Of a stretch of DNA of 64,000 nt, positions 19,783 to 28,387 are shown one piece after another. The notes under the pieces were generated by a model. It saw only the letters and a program-made list of their open reading frames with translations, had not been told where the DNA came from and ran no database searches. A program made the position numbers and the translations under genes. Position 1 is the stretch's first letter, and each line of letters begins with the position of its first letter. The stretch is from Paenibacillus tundrae (GTDB taxonomy: Bacteria > Bacillota > Bacilli > Paenibacillales > Paenibacillaceae). The DNA lies in contig NZ_CP145605.1 in the NCBI RefSeq assembly GCF_036884255.1, positions 1,488,001-1,552,000 of the forward strand. Reading direction: 5' to 3'.

Positions 19783-20793
19783 ATGCTAAATATCGCCATC
19801 ATTGGATTCGGTAATGCTGTTGTCAATTATCACCTGCCTTATCTGGAGAGAACAAAAGACATCAAGGTGAAGAAGATCTATCGGCGTGAGGAAGATCGCA
19901 TAGGTGATACAGCAAGAGAAGCGTATTATCCCGATATTACATTTACTATAGATTTCGATGACGTACTTCAAGATACGGAGATTGAATTAATTGTTGTAGC
20001 AACACATGTGGACAGTCATGTTGATTATGCGAAGCAAGCCCTAGAGCATGGAAAACACGTATTGGTAGAAAAACCGTTTGCTGCAACATCAGCAGAAGCG
20101 AAGGAGATTTTCGAACTTGCTAAGCACAAAAGTCTAATCGCTATGGCGAATCAAAACCGCAGGTTTGATGGGGATTTCTTAACCTTGAAGAAGGTAATCG
20201 AGAGTGGGAAACTGGGGAATATCCATGAAATTCAGTCTCACTATGATTATTTCAAGCCATCCTGGATCAGACCTGGGTTTGGGTTAATGCATGGACTGGC
20301 TGTGCATACCATTGATCAGATGGTTTCCCTATTTGGCGTAGCGGATCGGATTGATTACGATGTCCGAAGCTTCGTTTATCCGGGCCAGGCGGATGATTAT
20401 ATCGACATTGATTTTCGCTATGGCTTGACCAAAGTAACGATTAAGTGCAGTTTGTTAGTCAAGATTGCACATCCCAAGTTTGTCGTCCATGGCGACCGTG
20501 GTAGTTTCATTAAATATAGCAGTGGTCATCAAACCAAAAATGGAGAAGGGCCAACACAGGTATCCTTTGATCAAGAGCCTGAAGAGAATTGGGGTACACT
20601 GACTTATATAGATGATGAGGGAGAAACTCATACGGAGAAGGTACCTTCGGAGATTACGGATTATGGGCTGCTGTATGAGAGGCTAGTGAGGGCGATCCGG
20701 CATCAAGGTGAACAACCCGTTAAGAATGAAGAAGTACTGTATGTACTCGAAATATTACAAGCTGGGGTCGAGGCTGCGAAGCAAGCCCAATAA
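19783..20793 (+). CDS. Gfo/Idh/MocA-family NAD(P)-dependent oxidoreductase
   Basis: 336-residue cytoplasmic oxidoreductase. An N-terminal Rossmann domain with 'IIGFGNA' (residues 6-12) binds NAD(P). The family signature 'HVLVEKPFAA' lies near residue 95, and the C-terminal domain has 'SWIRPGFGLMHGLAVHTIDQ', in which the His near 180-190 is a probable active-site residue. The overall pattern resembles E. coli YdgJ and the Bacillus scyllo-inositol dehydrogenases, so a sugar or inositol substrate is likely, but this is inference. AGAAGGAG precedes the ATG. It is tail-to-tail with an RpiR regulator with only 25 bases between the stops and no clear terminator. Confidence 0.85.
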   Translation: MLNIAIIGFGNAVVNYHLPYLERTKDIKVKKIYRREEDRIGDTAREAYYPDITFTIDFDDVLQDTEIELIVVATHVDSHVDYAKQALEHGKHVLVEKPFAATSAEAKEIFELAKHKSLIAMANQNRRFDGDFLTLKKVIESGKLGNIHEIQSHYDYFKPSWIRPGFGLMHGLAVHTIDQMVSLFGVADRIDYDVRSFVYPGQADDYIDIDFRYGLTKVTIKCSLLVKIAHPKFVVHGDRGSFIKYSSGHQTKNGEGPTQVSFDQEPEENWGTLTYIDDEGETHTEKVPSEITDYGLLYERLVRAIRHQGEQPVKNEEVLYVLEILQAGVEAAKQAQ

Positions 20794-20818
20794 TATAAAT
20801 GAACTTAGCCATATCGAT

Positions 20819-21613
20819 CTAGTAGGAGTCGCTAATACTGCCCATATATAGAATATCGAAAAGATAGAGCACAGAGACCATGGTAGACATCTTGGATAGA
20901 CGTAACTGTTCATAATATCCATGGGTAAGAAGCGTTTCCGTGCACTGTCTGGACAGTGTTGAATGATTGTTGCTCGTGACTGCGATGACCTTCATGGACT
21001 TCTGACTAAGAATTGTGGCCGCATCAATCATAGACAGATTCTCTCCTGTATGTGATATGACAAATGAGAGCGTTGTCTGACTGGGAGTCATAGTGTTCAG
21101 ATAATGCAAATTAGGGCTATTGTGAGCAATGGCAGATATGCCGAGTTCATTCCACTTGGTACAGGCTTGTTGGGCGAGATAATAGTTCATGTCGTTACCG
21201 TAGATATCGATTCGATGTGATTCTCTGACCCAATCTATAATTCGTTGCAGAACAGTAGGGTTCAACAGACGACGAGTCTCATTCAGTGCTTGTTCGTAGA
21301 GATAAGGAACGGATTCGATTGCTGCGAGTACATTACCTTGTTCTGCAATCAGCTGATCCTCAGAGCGGAATGGGGTAGAACTAGGCTGATATTCCAGCGC
21401 AAGTTTGAGTTGAAAGTCTGGGTACCCTTGGGTACCCAGTTTTTTGCATAAACGAACAATGGTCGAAGAGCTTGTATAGGTTAATTGAGCAAGTTCATGA
21501 GCGGTTGAATGAAAAACAATGTGAGGATTGTTTAAAATAAAGTCTACAATATGCTTTTCTTGTGTCGTTAATTTCTCTGCATATTTCAATTTTTGAAGTA
21601 GCTGGAATTCCAT
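20819..21613 (-). CDS. RpiR/MurR-family transcriptional regulator
   Basis: 264-residue regulator: N-terminal helix-turn-helix of the RpiR type ('STAHELAQLTYTSSSTIVRL', about residues 35-55) and a C-terminal SIS domain (about 120-250) that binds phosphosugars in this family. Such proteins control sugar-phosphate catabolism. The start is uncertain: 21613 stands 13 bases after AGGAGG, while an ATG at 21640 has no site. The convergent neighbour is a Gfo/Idh/MocA dehydrogenase, which could be a target, but there is no shared promoter. The ORF upstream is an unrelated exporter on the same strand. Confidence 0.82.
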   Translation of the reverse strand: MEFQLLQKLKYAEKLTTQEKHIVDFILNNPHIVFHSTAHELAQLTYTSSSTIVRLCKKLGTQGYPDFQLKLALEYQPSSTPFRSEDQLIAEQGNVLAAIESVPYLYEQALNETRRLLNPTVLQRIIDWVRESHRIDIYGNDMNYYLAQQACTKWNELGISAIAHNSPNLHYLNTMTPSQTTLSFVISHTGENLSMIDAATILSQKSMKVIAVTSNNHSTLSRQCTETLLTHGYYEQLRLSKMSTMVSVLYLFDILYMGSISDSY

Positions 21614-21724
21614 TCTATCCTGTATGCCTCCTACTAGCATTCTAGGTACATCTCTTCATATCATAACCCTTGAGTTTTGTTTTCTCAATGATCATCGAAG
21701 GGACGCTAGTCGCATCATAATAAT

Positions 21725-22558
21725 CTAAATCTGACTCTCCGCTAATTGCTGGCGGCTGTTCCAGAGTGTAACGAGACGAAGCAGGATGAAGCAGACGAGT
21801 AGAAGAATTGCACCAATGAGAAGTAACATAGAAGGACGGATCAGCAGCATGCCACTTGCCTGACCAGCAATGAGAGCAAGTAGTGGAATGACGACGAGAC
21901 CACCAAGCTGGTAGGCTTCCTGAAATCCACGTACTTTGGCTGAGATGAGCACATTGAACAGGATGACCATCAGACTGGATGAAGGCACAACCCAGAGTAC
22001 TAGGATGATCCAGTTTAGATTAGGAAACATGATTTGTCCGAACATCGGGTACATCAGAATATTGGCAATAATGCCATAGATGATGAATGTAACCCAAGAT
22101 AGAAGCACAGAAGGGATGAAGGCGGCGAGCACCTTTCCTTTGAACAAGGTATCCATGCTGATGGGTATGAATAATAATCCCTCCAATGTCTTGCGCTCTT
22201 TCTCACCAGCGAAGCTGTTCGCCGTTAATATGCTGGATGCCATCACTGGAATGATGAGGAACAACGGAGCGAACATGTACAAGGCAAGGTAATAGACAAT
22301 TCGATGTTTATCCGTAGGCATGGAAGCGAGCTGAGGGATTTGCCCTGAACTTGTGAGTGCATCTAGAGAATCAAGCATAAATTCAAGATTACCTATAGTA
22401 CGTAGTTCTGTTCTTGAGGCTACCCACAGAAGGGCGGCAGGCATAATAATACCAATCAGAAGCGGAACAATGATCATAGGAAGCCAGAGCTGCACACTGG
22501 CAGTGATAGCTCGAATATCTTTGCGAACAAGTGCACGAATGGCATGACGTTTATTCAT
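21725..22558 (-). CDS. ABC-2 type transporter permease (NatB-like)
   Basis: 277-residue membrane protein with about six hydrophobic segments and the ABC-2 layout seen in NatB/CcmB-like exporters. The segment 'ANSFAGEKERKTLEGLLFIP' (about residues 113-132) is the typical coupling stretch of ABC-2 permeases. Its start overlaps the ATPase stop by eight bases (ATGAATAA), so the pair is translationally coupled and should assemble into one exporter. NatAB of B. subtilis exports sodium; substrate here is unknown. Confidence 0.82.
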   Translation of the reverse strand: MNKRHAIRALVRKDIRAITASVQLWLPMIIVPLLIGIIMPAALLWVASRTELRTIGNLEFMLDSLDALTSSGQIPQLASMPTDKHRIVYYLALYMFAPLFLIIPVMASSILTANSFAGEKERKTLEGLLFIPISMDTLFKGKVLAAFIPSVLLSWVTFIIYGIIANILMYPMFGQIMFPNLNWIILVLWVVPSSSLMVILFNVLISAKVRGFQEAYQLGGLVVIPLLALIAGQASGMLLIRPSMLLLIGAILLLVCFILLRLVTLWNSRQQLAESQI

Positions 22559-23456
22559 GGTGGTGTGCCTCCCTTATGGCAAAATAAATACGCTCCAGAT
22601 CACTGTTAACAATGCGAGCTTGATACACTTCCCCGTGCGCGGTCAACTGTCTTAGCAAGGTTGGAATATCCTCACGGGATTGAAGCTGGAAGACAGCTCG
22701 CTGCGCGGATATAACCTCAGGGGTATAACCTTCGACCCGATCCCATCCCTCTGGCAGAACAGCTTCTACTTCGATCCGCGGCGGCGTCTGGTAACGGCTA
22801 ATAATCTCATGCTCAGTTCCTTCCTCCACTTTGCGGCCATTCTGCATAAATACATAATGGTCACACACGGCTGAGAGCTGTGATAATACGTGAGATGACA
22901 CGAGAATCGTCAGGTGTTCCTCCTTGTTGAGACGACGGATCATCCGAAGAACCATCTGAATTCCATCTGGATCTAGCCCGTTAGTGGGTTCATCCAGAAA
23001 TAGAACGGATGGACGGTGTAGCAATACCCGTGCTAGCCCTAATCTTTTTTTCATACCTGTACTGTAGGTACCGACTTTACGATGTTGATAATCTTGAAGC
23101 TCCAATAGATCCACAAGTTCGTTTATTCTTGCATCACGCTGCGGAATACCAAATGCATCTGCAAAGAAAGCCAGGTTGTCACGCCCACTCATATTGTCAT
23201 AGAGCCCGCTCTGTTCCGTCAGTGTACCGCACATGGCAAGAACCTTCTCTGTCTCCACGAACGGATCAAGCCCATGAATTCGAACCTGTCCGCCGGAAGC
23301 GCCAAGAACACCATTCATGATGCGAATCAGAGTGGTTTTACCTGAGCCGTTAGGGCCAATCAAACCTGTGATACTGCCTTCTGTAAGGGTAAAGCTAACA
23401 TCGTTTAATGCTTGATGATCCTTGAACTGTTTAGAGATATTACGAACATTAATCAT
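22551..23456 (-). CDS. ABC transporter ATP-binding protein (NatA-like)
   Basis: 301-residue ATPase. Walker A 'GPNGSGKTT' (34-42), Walker B 'VLFLDEPTNGLDP' and the switch 'SSHVLSQ' are intact. The signature motif is 'YSTGMKKR', a variant of LSGGQ common in ABC-2 exporters of the NatA/CcmA type. A C-terminal extension of about 80 residues ends in His-rich 'EAHHHE'. It pairs with the permease that follows. The ribosome binding site (GACGGTGA) is weak. No target is evident. Confidence 0.87.
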   Translation of the reverse strand: MINVRNISKQFKDHQALNDVSFTLTEGSITGLIGPNGSGKTTLIRIMNGVLGASGGQVRIHGLDPFVETEKVLAMCGTLTEQSGLYDNMSGRDNLAFFADAFGIPQRDARINELVDLLELQDYQHRKVGTYSTGMKKRLGLARVLLHRPSVLFLDEPTNGLDPDGIQMVLRMIRRLNKEEHLTILVSSHVLSQLSAVCDHYVFMQNGRKVEEGTEHEIISRYQTPPRIEVEAVLPEGWDRVEGYTPEVISAQRAVFQLQSREDIPTLLRQLTAHGEVYQARIVNSDLERIYFAIREAHHHE

Positions 23457-24015
23457 ATGTATTCACCGTCTTTCATACTGATCAGAGCTTCGTTAGCGAT
23501 GATTCGTCATGCACTTAGCTCGATCCATGTTTGCTAATGATACGAGTAGCTTAGTCAGATCGTTCAATCCTTCTCGAAAATAGTTATGATGAATGTTCAT
23601 AAGTACGCCGCTGCTTGATTTTCTATATGAATTTGTATCTTTTTCTATCTTTAGTCCCAAGTGATCAACATAGTTATGAATCTAAAGTCTATTGAATTCG
23701 GGTCCCAGGTTTGTTTTCATCCGTTCTGCTAGCTAGTATCCTGAATATAAGGTGACTGAAGTCGTTTCAGTGCTAATGCCATTGTGGTAATGATCGGATA
23801 GACCCCCAATGATCCATATAAAAACGAATTATTCGTCTAACGCCGGTCTTGGTGAACAAGGCCGGCTTGACGCGTGGTTTTAACCTATGTGATCTAATCT
23901 ATCGTTGCTGAAACAATCTATTAATATGTATACATATTTAATTCGTCTAACAGATCAAATGCCATATAGACTATGGAGTTATGGTGTGATTGGACTTTAA
24001 GGAAGGTGAACGAAT
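23457..24015. other. Long intergenic region upstream of the HSP90-like gene
   Basis: 559 bases without a recognisable gene. It holds a GC-rich inverted repeat (GCCGGTCTTGGTGAACAAGGCCGGC near 23842-23866) with no T run on either side, the sequence ATTCGTCTAAC twice (about 23830 and 23941), and a 16-bp perfect palindrome at 23923-23938. Confidence 0.5.
23923..23938. promoter_or_regulatory. 16-bp perfect palindrome upstream of the HSP90-like gene
   Basis: AATATGTA followed directly by its reverse complement TACATATT, about 80 bases before the ATG at 24016. Candidate operator in the promoter region. Confidence 0.4.
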
Positions 24016-25854
24016 ATGACAGCATCTAATGAGTATCGTTTTCAGGTTAACCTGAGCGGTATGATCCAGATTTTATCAAACCATTTGTACAGCAGCCCTA
24101 AAGTGTTTTTACGTGAACTCATGCAAAATGCGACAGATGCGATTACAGGACGCGCGGAAGTAGAACCGGGATTCATGGGGAATGTCCGAGTGGAGCTTAC
24201 GGGCACCGGTGAACAGTTAACGATGATGGTAGAGGATAATGGCGTCGGATTAACTGAAGCGGATATTCATGAATTTCTGGCGATGATTGGTCAATCATCC
24301 AAACGGGATCCACAATCACTTTTGCAAGGAGAGACCTCATTTATTGGCCGGTTTGGGATTGGTCTATTATCCTGCTTCATGGTGAGCAATGAAATTGTTA
24401 TGCTGACACAGTCTGTGAAGGGTGGACCATCCATGGAGTGGAGAGGGAAGCCAGATGGCACTTATACGATTCGGCAGCTGGATACGCAATTATCTCCAGG
24501 AACCAAAGTATATTTGCGCTCGACACCCGAAGCAGCCCATTATTTTGAAAAGGATTATGTGCAACAGGCGTTGTTCTATTACGGAGCATTACTACCGTAC
24601 CCAGTTACACTACACAGTGAAGGTGTGCAGAGCATCGTGAATGCTGAATCGCCTGATTGGCTAATCGCGCCTGAACGTGCAAGAGGGCGGAAATCCGAAG
24701 TATTGGCCTTTGGCGAGCGATTGTTAGGTGAGAAATTTCAAGATTTTATCCCGCTGACTACGGCCTCAGGGCGCACAGGGGGAATTGCTTACGTGTTGCC
24801 CCATGCTGTGAATTTAAACGTAAAGCGTTCGCACCGGGTATATCTGAAGCGCATGCTCGTATCGGAGAAGGCAGAGAATATTTTGCCAGAGTGGGCATTC
24901 TTCGTGAAATGTCTGATCTGGACAGATGAGCTTCAGCCAACGGCATCACGGGAGCATTTTTATGAAAATGAGAAGCTGGAAGAAGTTCGCTCTGAATTAG
25001 GAGATGCACTTCGTCAAGGACTAGCTGATATGGCTGAAACTCAGACAGAACGATTACAGAAGATTATTCGTTTACATGCATTGTCCATGAAGGCTCTCGC
25101 TGTGGAGGATTTGGAGTTCTATCGCATGATTCACCGCTGGTTGCCGTTTGATAGCACTCGCGGTCACCGGGAATTAGGAGAACTCCTGGAGGAGCAGGAG
25201 ACGCTCTATTTCACCACGACAGTAGATGAGTATCGTCAAATTCATCACGTTGCTTCCGCGCAGTCCATGCTAGTCATTAATGGCGGTTATATATATGACA
25301 GTTCACTAATGGAGAGCCTGCCTATGGTGGCAGAGAACGTGAATACCGAACGGATTGAACCAGATGAAGTGTCGATGAGCTTTACCGATGTGCCGCCAGC
25401 TGAACGCAATCGTTATTATGATGCCTTGCGTCTTGCCGATTCAGCCTTACAGCGTTTTCGCTGCCGAGCAGAGGTGAAAGGGTTCAAACCAACCGATCTG
25501 CCGGTGCTTTTCACACTCTCACAGGAATCCTCAACGCTACGTGCACTAGAGAAAGCAAGTGAAGAGACTACGGATTTATTTTCATCCGTACTTGGCTCCT
25601 TATCTTCTGGCTTTGGATCGGCAGGATATTCGACGTTATATCTAAATGTAAATAATCCCGTAATACAGCGGGTCTTAACGTCACCAGACCCTCAGATGAC
25701 ACCGATTGCCATCGAAATGTTGTACGTGAATGCATTGATGATGGGTCATTACCCGATGAACCGCCAAGAGCTTGAAGTCATGAATCAAGGCATTGTTCGT
25801 TTCATTGATTGGGGTCTGCAGGCGAATACGAAACCACAGGAGGGAAATGAATGA
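24016..25854 (+). CDS. HSP90-family (HtpG-like) chaperone ATPase
   Basis: 612-residue protein with the GHKL ATPase domain of HSP90: 'RELMQNATDA' (33-42, with Glu34 and Asn38 at the expected catalytic and Mg-binding positions), 'VEDNGVGLT' (72-80, ATP-binding Asp74) and the lid glycine motif 'GRFGIGLLSCF' (111-121). The middle domain carries 'ELQPTASREHFYENE', matching the catalytic-loop Arg region (DLPLNVSRE) of true HSP90s. The C-terminal part differs from HtpG and is hard to align. AAGGAAGGTGA precedes the start. The stop overlaps the next start (ATGA), so it is coupled to the helical-repeat protein downstream. Clients are unknown. This is a divergent paralogue class rather than housekeeping HtpG. 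Confidence 0.85.
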   Translation: MTASNEYRFQVNLSGMIQILSNHLYSSPKVFLRELMQNATDAITGRAEVEPGFMGNVRVELTGTGEQLTMMVEDNGVGLTEADIHEFLAMIGQSSKRDPQSLLQGETSFIGRFGIGLLSCFMVSNEIVMLTQSVKGGPSMEWRGKPDGTYTIRQLDTQLSPGTKVYLRSTPEAAHYFEKDYVQQALFYYGALLPYPVTLHSEGVQSIVNAESPDWLIAPERARGRKSEVLAFGERLLGEKFQDFIPLTTASGRTGGIAYVLPHAVNLNVKRSHRVYLKRMLVSEKAENILPEWAFFVKCLIWTDELQPTASREHFYENEKLEEVRSELGDALRQGLADMAETQTERLQKIIRLHALSMKALAVEDLEFYRMIHRWLPFDSTRGHRELGELLEEQETLYFTTTVDEYRQIHHVASAQSMLVINGGYIYDSSLMESLPMVAENVNTERIEPDEVSMSFTDVPPAERNRYYDALRLADSALQRFRCRAEVKGFKPTDLPVLFTLSQESSTLRALEKASEETTDLFSSVLGSLSSGFGSAGYSTLYLNVNNPVIQRVLTSPDPQMTPIAIEMLYVNALMMGHYPMNRQELEVMNQGIVRFIDWGLQANTKPQEGNE

Positions 25855-26906
25855 GAACGGAGATGGATTTTGAAGACTTAATGGAAGAGGCTTATGGACT
25901 CCCGAACGGGCCTGCCAAACTGGGAATGTTAGAAGAAGCGGCTAGAATAGCTGATCTGAGTGGTATGGAGGAGGAGGCGTACGAAGCTCGTTCCGAAATT
26001 GTTGAGGTGGCTTCCTTCTGTGGCTATCCGATGAAAGCCCTGATTGCATTCTCCTGGCAGTTGGGGAAATTCGATCAGCAGCCGGAGTTATATGACGAAG
26101 AAACATTGATGTGGTCATATAAATGGATACTGGGAAAAATGACGATCTTCCCTGAAATTTCACGTGATAAAATTATGGAGCTTCTCGAGGACTTCGGACG
26201 TCGTTTCCAATCCTTTGGATATAGTGATCGTTCGTACTGGTATTATCGCTTCCGTGTCTATATGGATCTCGGTGAATTGGATGAAGCTAGCGCGAGCTAT
26301 GCTAAGTTCAAAGACCTGGAACGTGACTATATGAGTGATTGTGAGGCGTGTGAGCAGGATGAAATTATGCGCTTCTGGGACAGAATGGGTGATGATGAGA
26401 AGGTGCTGCAGACAGCCAAGCCCATCTTGAAGGGTCGCATGAGCTGTGCCGAGATTCCACACTTGACCTTGTCCGAGGTTCTCATGCCATTATATCGATT
26501 GGGTAAGATCGAAGAGGCGCATGTTCACCAGAAAAAAGGTTATCGACTGATTAAGGGACAGAATGATTTCGTGCAAAGTTTCGGCGAACAGATGGAATTC
26601 TTGACGTTAACTGATCCTGCGAAGGGCATTGATATACTGGAGGAAAGCCTTGTGCTGGCGATGGATCATGAAGATCCTTTTGCCAAAATGATCTACTATG
26701 CACATGCCGCTTCGCTGTTACGGCGCTGGGCAGAAGAGTCACCTGGCTATCGCCTGCGCCTACCCGCATCGTTTCCGTATGACGGAGATCCAGGGGATCT
26801 GATTAAGCTTGCAGATTATTTCGGAGATTACGCCAAATCGATGGCAGAACAATTTGATCAACGGAACGGCAATCGCCACGTATCATCGTTGATAGAGAAG
26901 CGTTGA
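25851..26906 (+). CDS. Helical-repeat (TPR-like) protein coupled to the HSP90-family ATPase
   Basis: 351 residues, no signal peptide or membrane segment, acidic. The sequence is built of paired amphipathic helices such as 'RSYWYYRFRVYMDLGELDEASASYAKFKDLERD' split by short turns, and 'LTLSEVLMPLYRLGKIEEAHVHQKKGYRLI', where the Ala/Gly/Tyr spacing resembles tetratricopeptide repeats. Three Cys in 'DCEACEQDE' and one in 'RMSCAEIP' are of unclear use. It starts inside the chaperone stop codon (ATGA). The coupling suggests the two act together, as TPR co-chaperones do with eukaryotic HSP90, but this is inference. A terminator follows at 26974-27014. Confidence 0.65.
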   Translation: MRTEMDFEDLMEEAYGLPNGPAKLGMLEEAARIADLSGMEEEAYEARSEIVEVASFCGYPMKALIAFSWQLGKFDQQPELYDEETLMWSYKWILGKMTIFPEISRDKIMELLEDFGRRFQSFGYSDRSYWYYRFRVYMDLGELDEASASYAKFKDLERDYMSDCEACEQDEIMRFWDRMGDDEKVLQTAKPILKGRMSCAEIPHLTLSEVLMPLYRLGKIEEAHVHQKKGYRLIKGQNDFVQSFGEQMEFLTLTDPAKGIDILEESLVLAMDHEDPFAKMIYYAHAASLLRRWAEESPGYRLRLPASFPYDGDPGDLIKLADYFGDYAKSMAEQFDQRNGNRHVSSLIEKR

Positions 26907-26973
26907 ACATAATCATATCGTAGAACAGGTTTAATGTTCTAATCATTCCTGTTCGATATTCAGGCGTGCTTGC

Positions 26974-27014
26974 AGCTCATGGTGGGATTTTCAATCCTGC
27001 CATGAGCTTTTTTT
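26974..27014 (+). terminator. Terminator of the HSP90-like operon
   Basis: AGCTCATGG...GGATT and AATCC...CCATGAGCT form a long stem (26974-27009 region) followed by a run of T. Confidence 0.9.
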
Positions 27015-27022
27015 GAGTTAGC

Positions 27023-27185
27023 TAGGGCGTGTCTCAAAACTCGCTGAAGTGCATCTTTTACCGCCTTTTCGCCCCCTGCTACGTCACTTTCCCTTGACGT
27101 GCCCCGGCACGCCTGCGGAAAACTTCCTTGCTTGGAACGAAAATTCGTCAAAATCTGCTTCCTTCGGAGTTTCAGACACGCCCTA
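27023..27185. mobile_element. 163-bp MITE-like element
   Basis: Ends in TAGGGCGTGTCT (27023-27034) and AGACACGCCCTA (27174-27185), a perfect 12-bp terminal inverted repeat extended imperfectly by AAAACTC / GAGTTT. The terminal TA could be a target duplication. The interior has no reading frame of note. It lies between two convergent genes. Confidence 0.65.
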
Positions 27186-27192
27186 AATGAAA

Positions 27193-27969
27193 TTAAGATT
27201 TGCTTTTACGATAGACTTCACGATAATAGGTTCCGATATGGATAATCCAGATTGCAGACAGGACAACGATTGGGAAAGGGGCAAAGGTGAAAAAGATGGA
27301 GTAGAGCACCATAGAGATCATTCCAATACTAAGTAGAACATTCATGGCGCGGAAGGAGCGATAAGCTGCACGATAGACGATCCATTTCTCACCTTCGTCA
27401 AGCTTATCGAAGTGCTCCTGATGCATGTTACGTGAATTGAAATCTAAAGTGCGATCTGGAAAATAATTATTATATCGTTTAAGTGTTATGTTCTGAAGGC
27501 ACACGACCGTAATTATGGCAATGGCAGAAGCGATTAAGTTACTCAGGTTAAACGCTTCAGAAGAGCCAGCAACAGCTCGTGTTGAGGCAAGTAATGACAG
27601 AGAAAGAGCGCCCCAAGTAAGTGATAAAATTACATTAAGATTACTAATAATCATCGCTCTACCCAATGAACGTTCCGCTGGTGAACCAAGGAGATCGGCA
27701 TCATGAGGTAGATCGTCTTCCAGGTTGGGCTTAGTAGGAATACGAATCAAAATCGCTGTATTGCATGCAGTCAAAACCAGGAACAAGAATCCGAGAATGG
27801 CGAACAGAAGATCATAATCGTAGTAGACAGAGAGTGTCCAGTTCAGACTGGAAGGTGCATTTAATAAGACACTTGCAATCAAAAAACCAACGATTGCTCC
27901 TCCAGCCATGTACAGCGGCAGACGTAACCAACGATATTTGGAGTTTACGTTTGTAGTTGAATTAGTCAT
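27193..27969 (-). CDS. DUF3169-type membrane protein
   Basis: 258-residue protein with about six hydrophobic segments arranged in three pairs (near 20-40 and 55-80, 105-125 and 140-160, 208-228 and 230-248). A cytoplasmic stretch reads 'DEGEKWIVYRAAYRSFRAMN'. This layout, together with a tiny Xre regulator in front, matches the DUF3169 family, whose function is not known. The start at 27969 is set by GGTGGAG six bases upstream; it overlaps the stop of the regulator by eight bases, so the two are coupled. A MITE-like element lies just beyond the stop. Confidence 0.7.
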   Translation of the reverse strand: MTNSTTNVNSKYRWLRLPLYMAGGAIVGFLIASVLLNAPSSLNWTLSVYYDYDLLFAILGFLFLVLTACNTAILIRIPTKPNLEDDLPHDADLLGSPAERSLGRAMIISNLNVILSLTWGALSLSLLASTRAVAGSSEAFNLSNLIASAIAIITVVCLQNITLKRYNNYFPDRTLDFNSRNMHQEHFDKLDEGEKWIVYRAAYRSFRAMNVLLSIGMISMVLYSIFFTFAPFPIVVLSAIWIIHIGTYYREVYRKSKS

Positions 27970-28180
27970 GTGAATCTCCACCCTTCAATTCAAAAATTTG
28001 TTCAACAGGTTCATTAAAAACTTTGGCTATTTTCAATGCCAGAACGACAGAAGGAGAATAATCTCCGCGTTCAATGAGGGCAATGGTTTGACGAGAGGCG
28101 TTGATTAGTTTAGCCAGTTCTGCTTGAGACAGACGGTCTCTGGCTCGTAACTCCCGAACATGATTGTGTAATTCTTCCAT
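27962..28180 (-). CDS. Small Xre-family helix-turn-helix regulator
   Basis: 72-residue DNA-binding protein of the YozG/COG1476 type with a single helix-turn-helix: 'LSQAELAKLINASRQTIALIERGDYSPSVVLAL' region (about 18-50). AGGAGGTGAG precedes the ATG. The coupled downstream gene encodes a DUF3169-type membrane protein. Upstream lie a 20-bp perfect palindrome and two further half-sites at 21-bp spacing, which strongly suggests autoregulation by this protein. Such regulator-membrane protein pairs are common in Firmicutes; the signal is unknown. Confidence 0.88.
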   Translation of the reverse strand: MEELHNHVRELRARDRLSQAELAKLINASRQTIALIERGDYSPSVVLALKIAKVFNEPVEQIFELKGGDSHD

Positions 28181-28200
28181 TAACTCACCTCCTGATTGGA

Positions 28201-28262
28201 TTGTATATTATAATATACAATTTGTAAATAATGATATACAAAATAAATACGATAATATACAA
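28201..28262. promoter_or_regulatory. Phased operator array upstream of Xre/DUF3169 pair
   Basis: A 20-bp perfect palindrome, TTGTATATTA followed by TAATATACAA, occupies 28201-28220. TATACAA occurs at 28214-28220, 28235-28241 and 28256-28262, exactly 21 bp apart (two helical turns). The array covers the expected promoter of the minus-strand operon. Confidence 0.7.
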
Positions 28263-28387
28263 AAAAAGTGAGGGGATACGGTAAAAAACCTCCGCGAAAC
28301 TTTATTCGGAGGCGAAGTGGATAAGGAGTATTAAATGCGAAATTTTATTTGGACTATACCTTACTTTCCAGGCTTGGAACCAAGCAA

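Noticed and set aside
23842..23866. GC-rich hairpin as terminator of an upstream plus-strand gene
   Set aside because: No plus-strand gene ends before it and there is no T run on either side.
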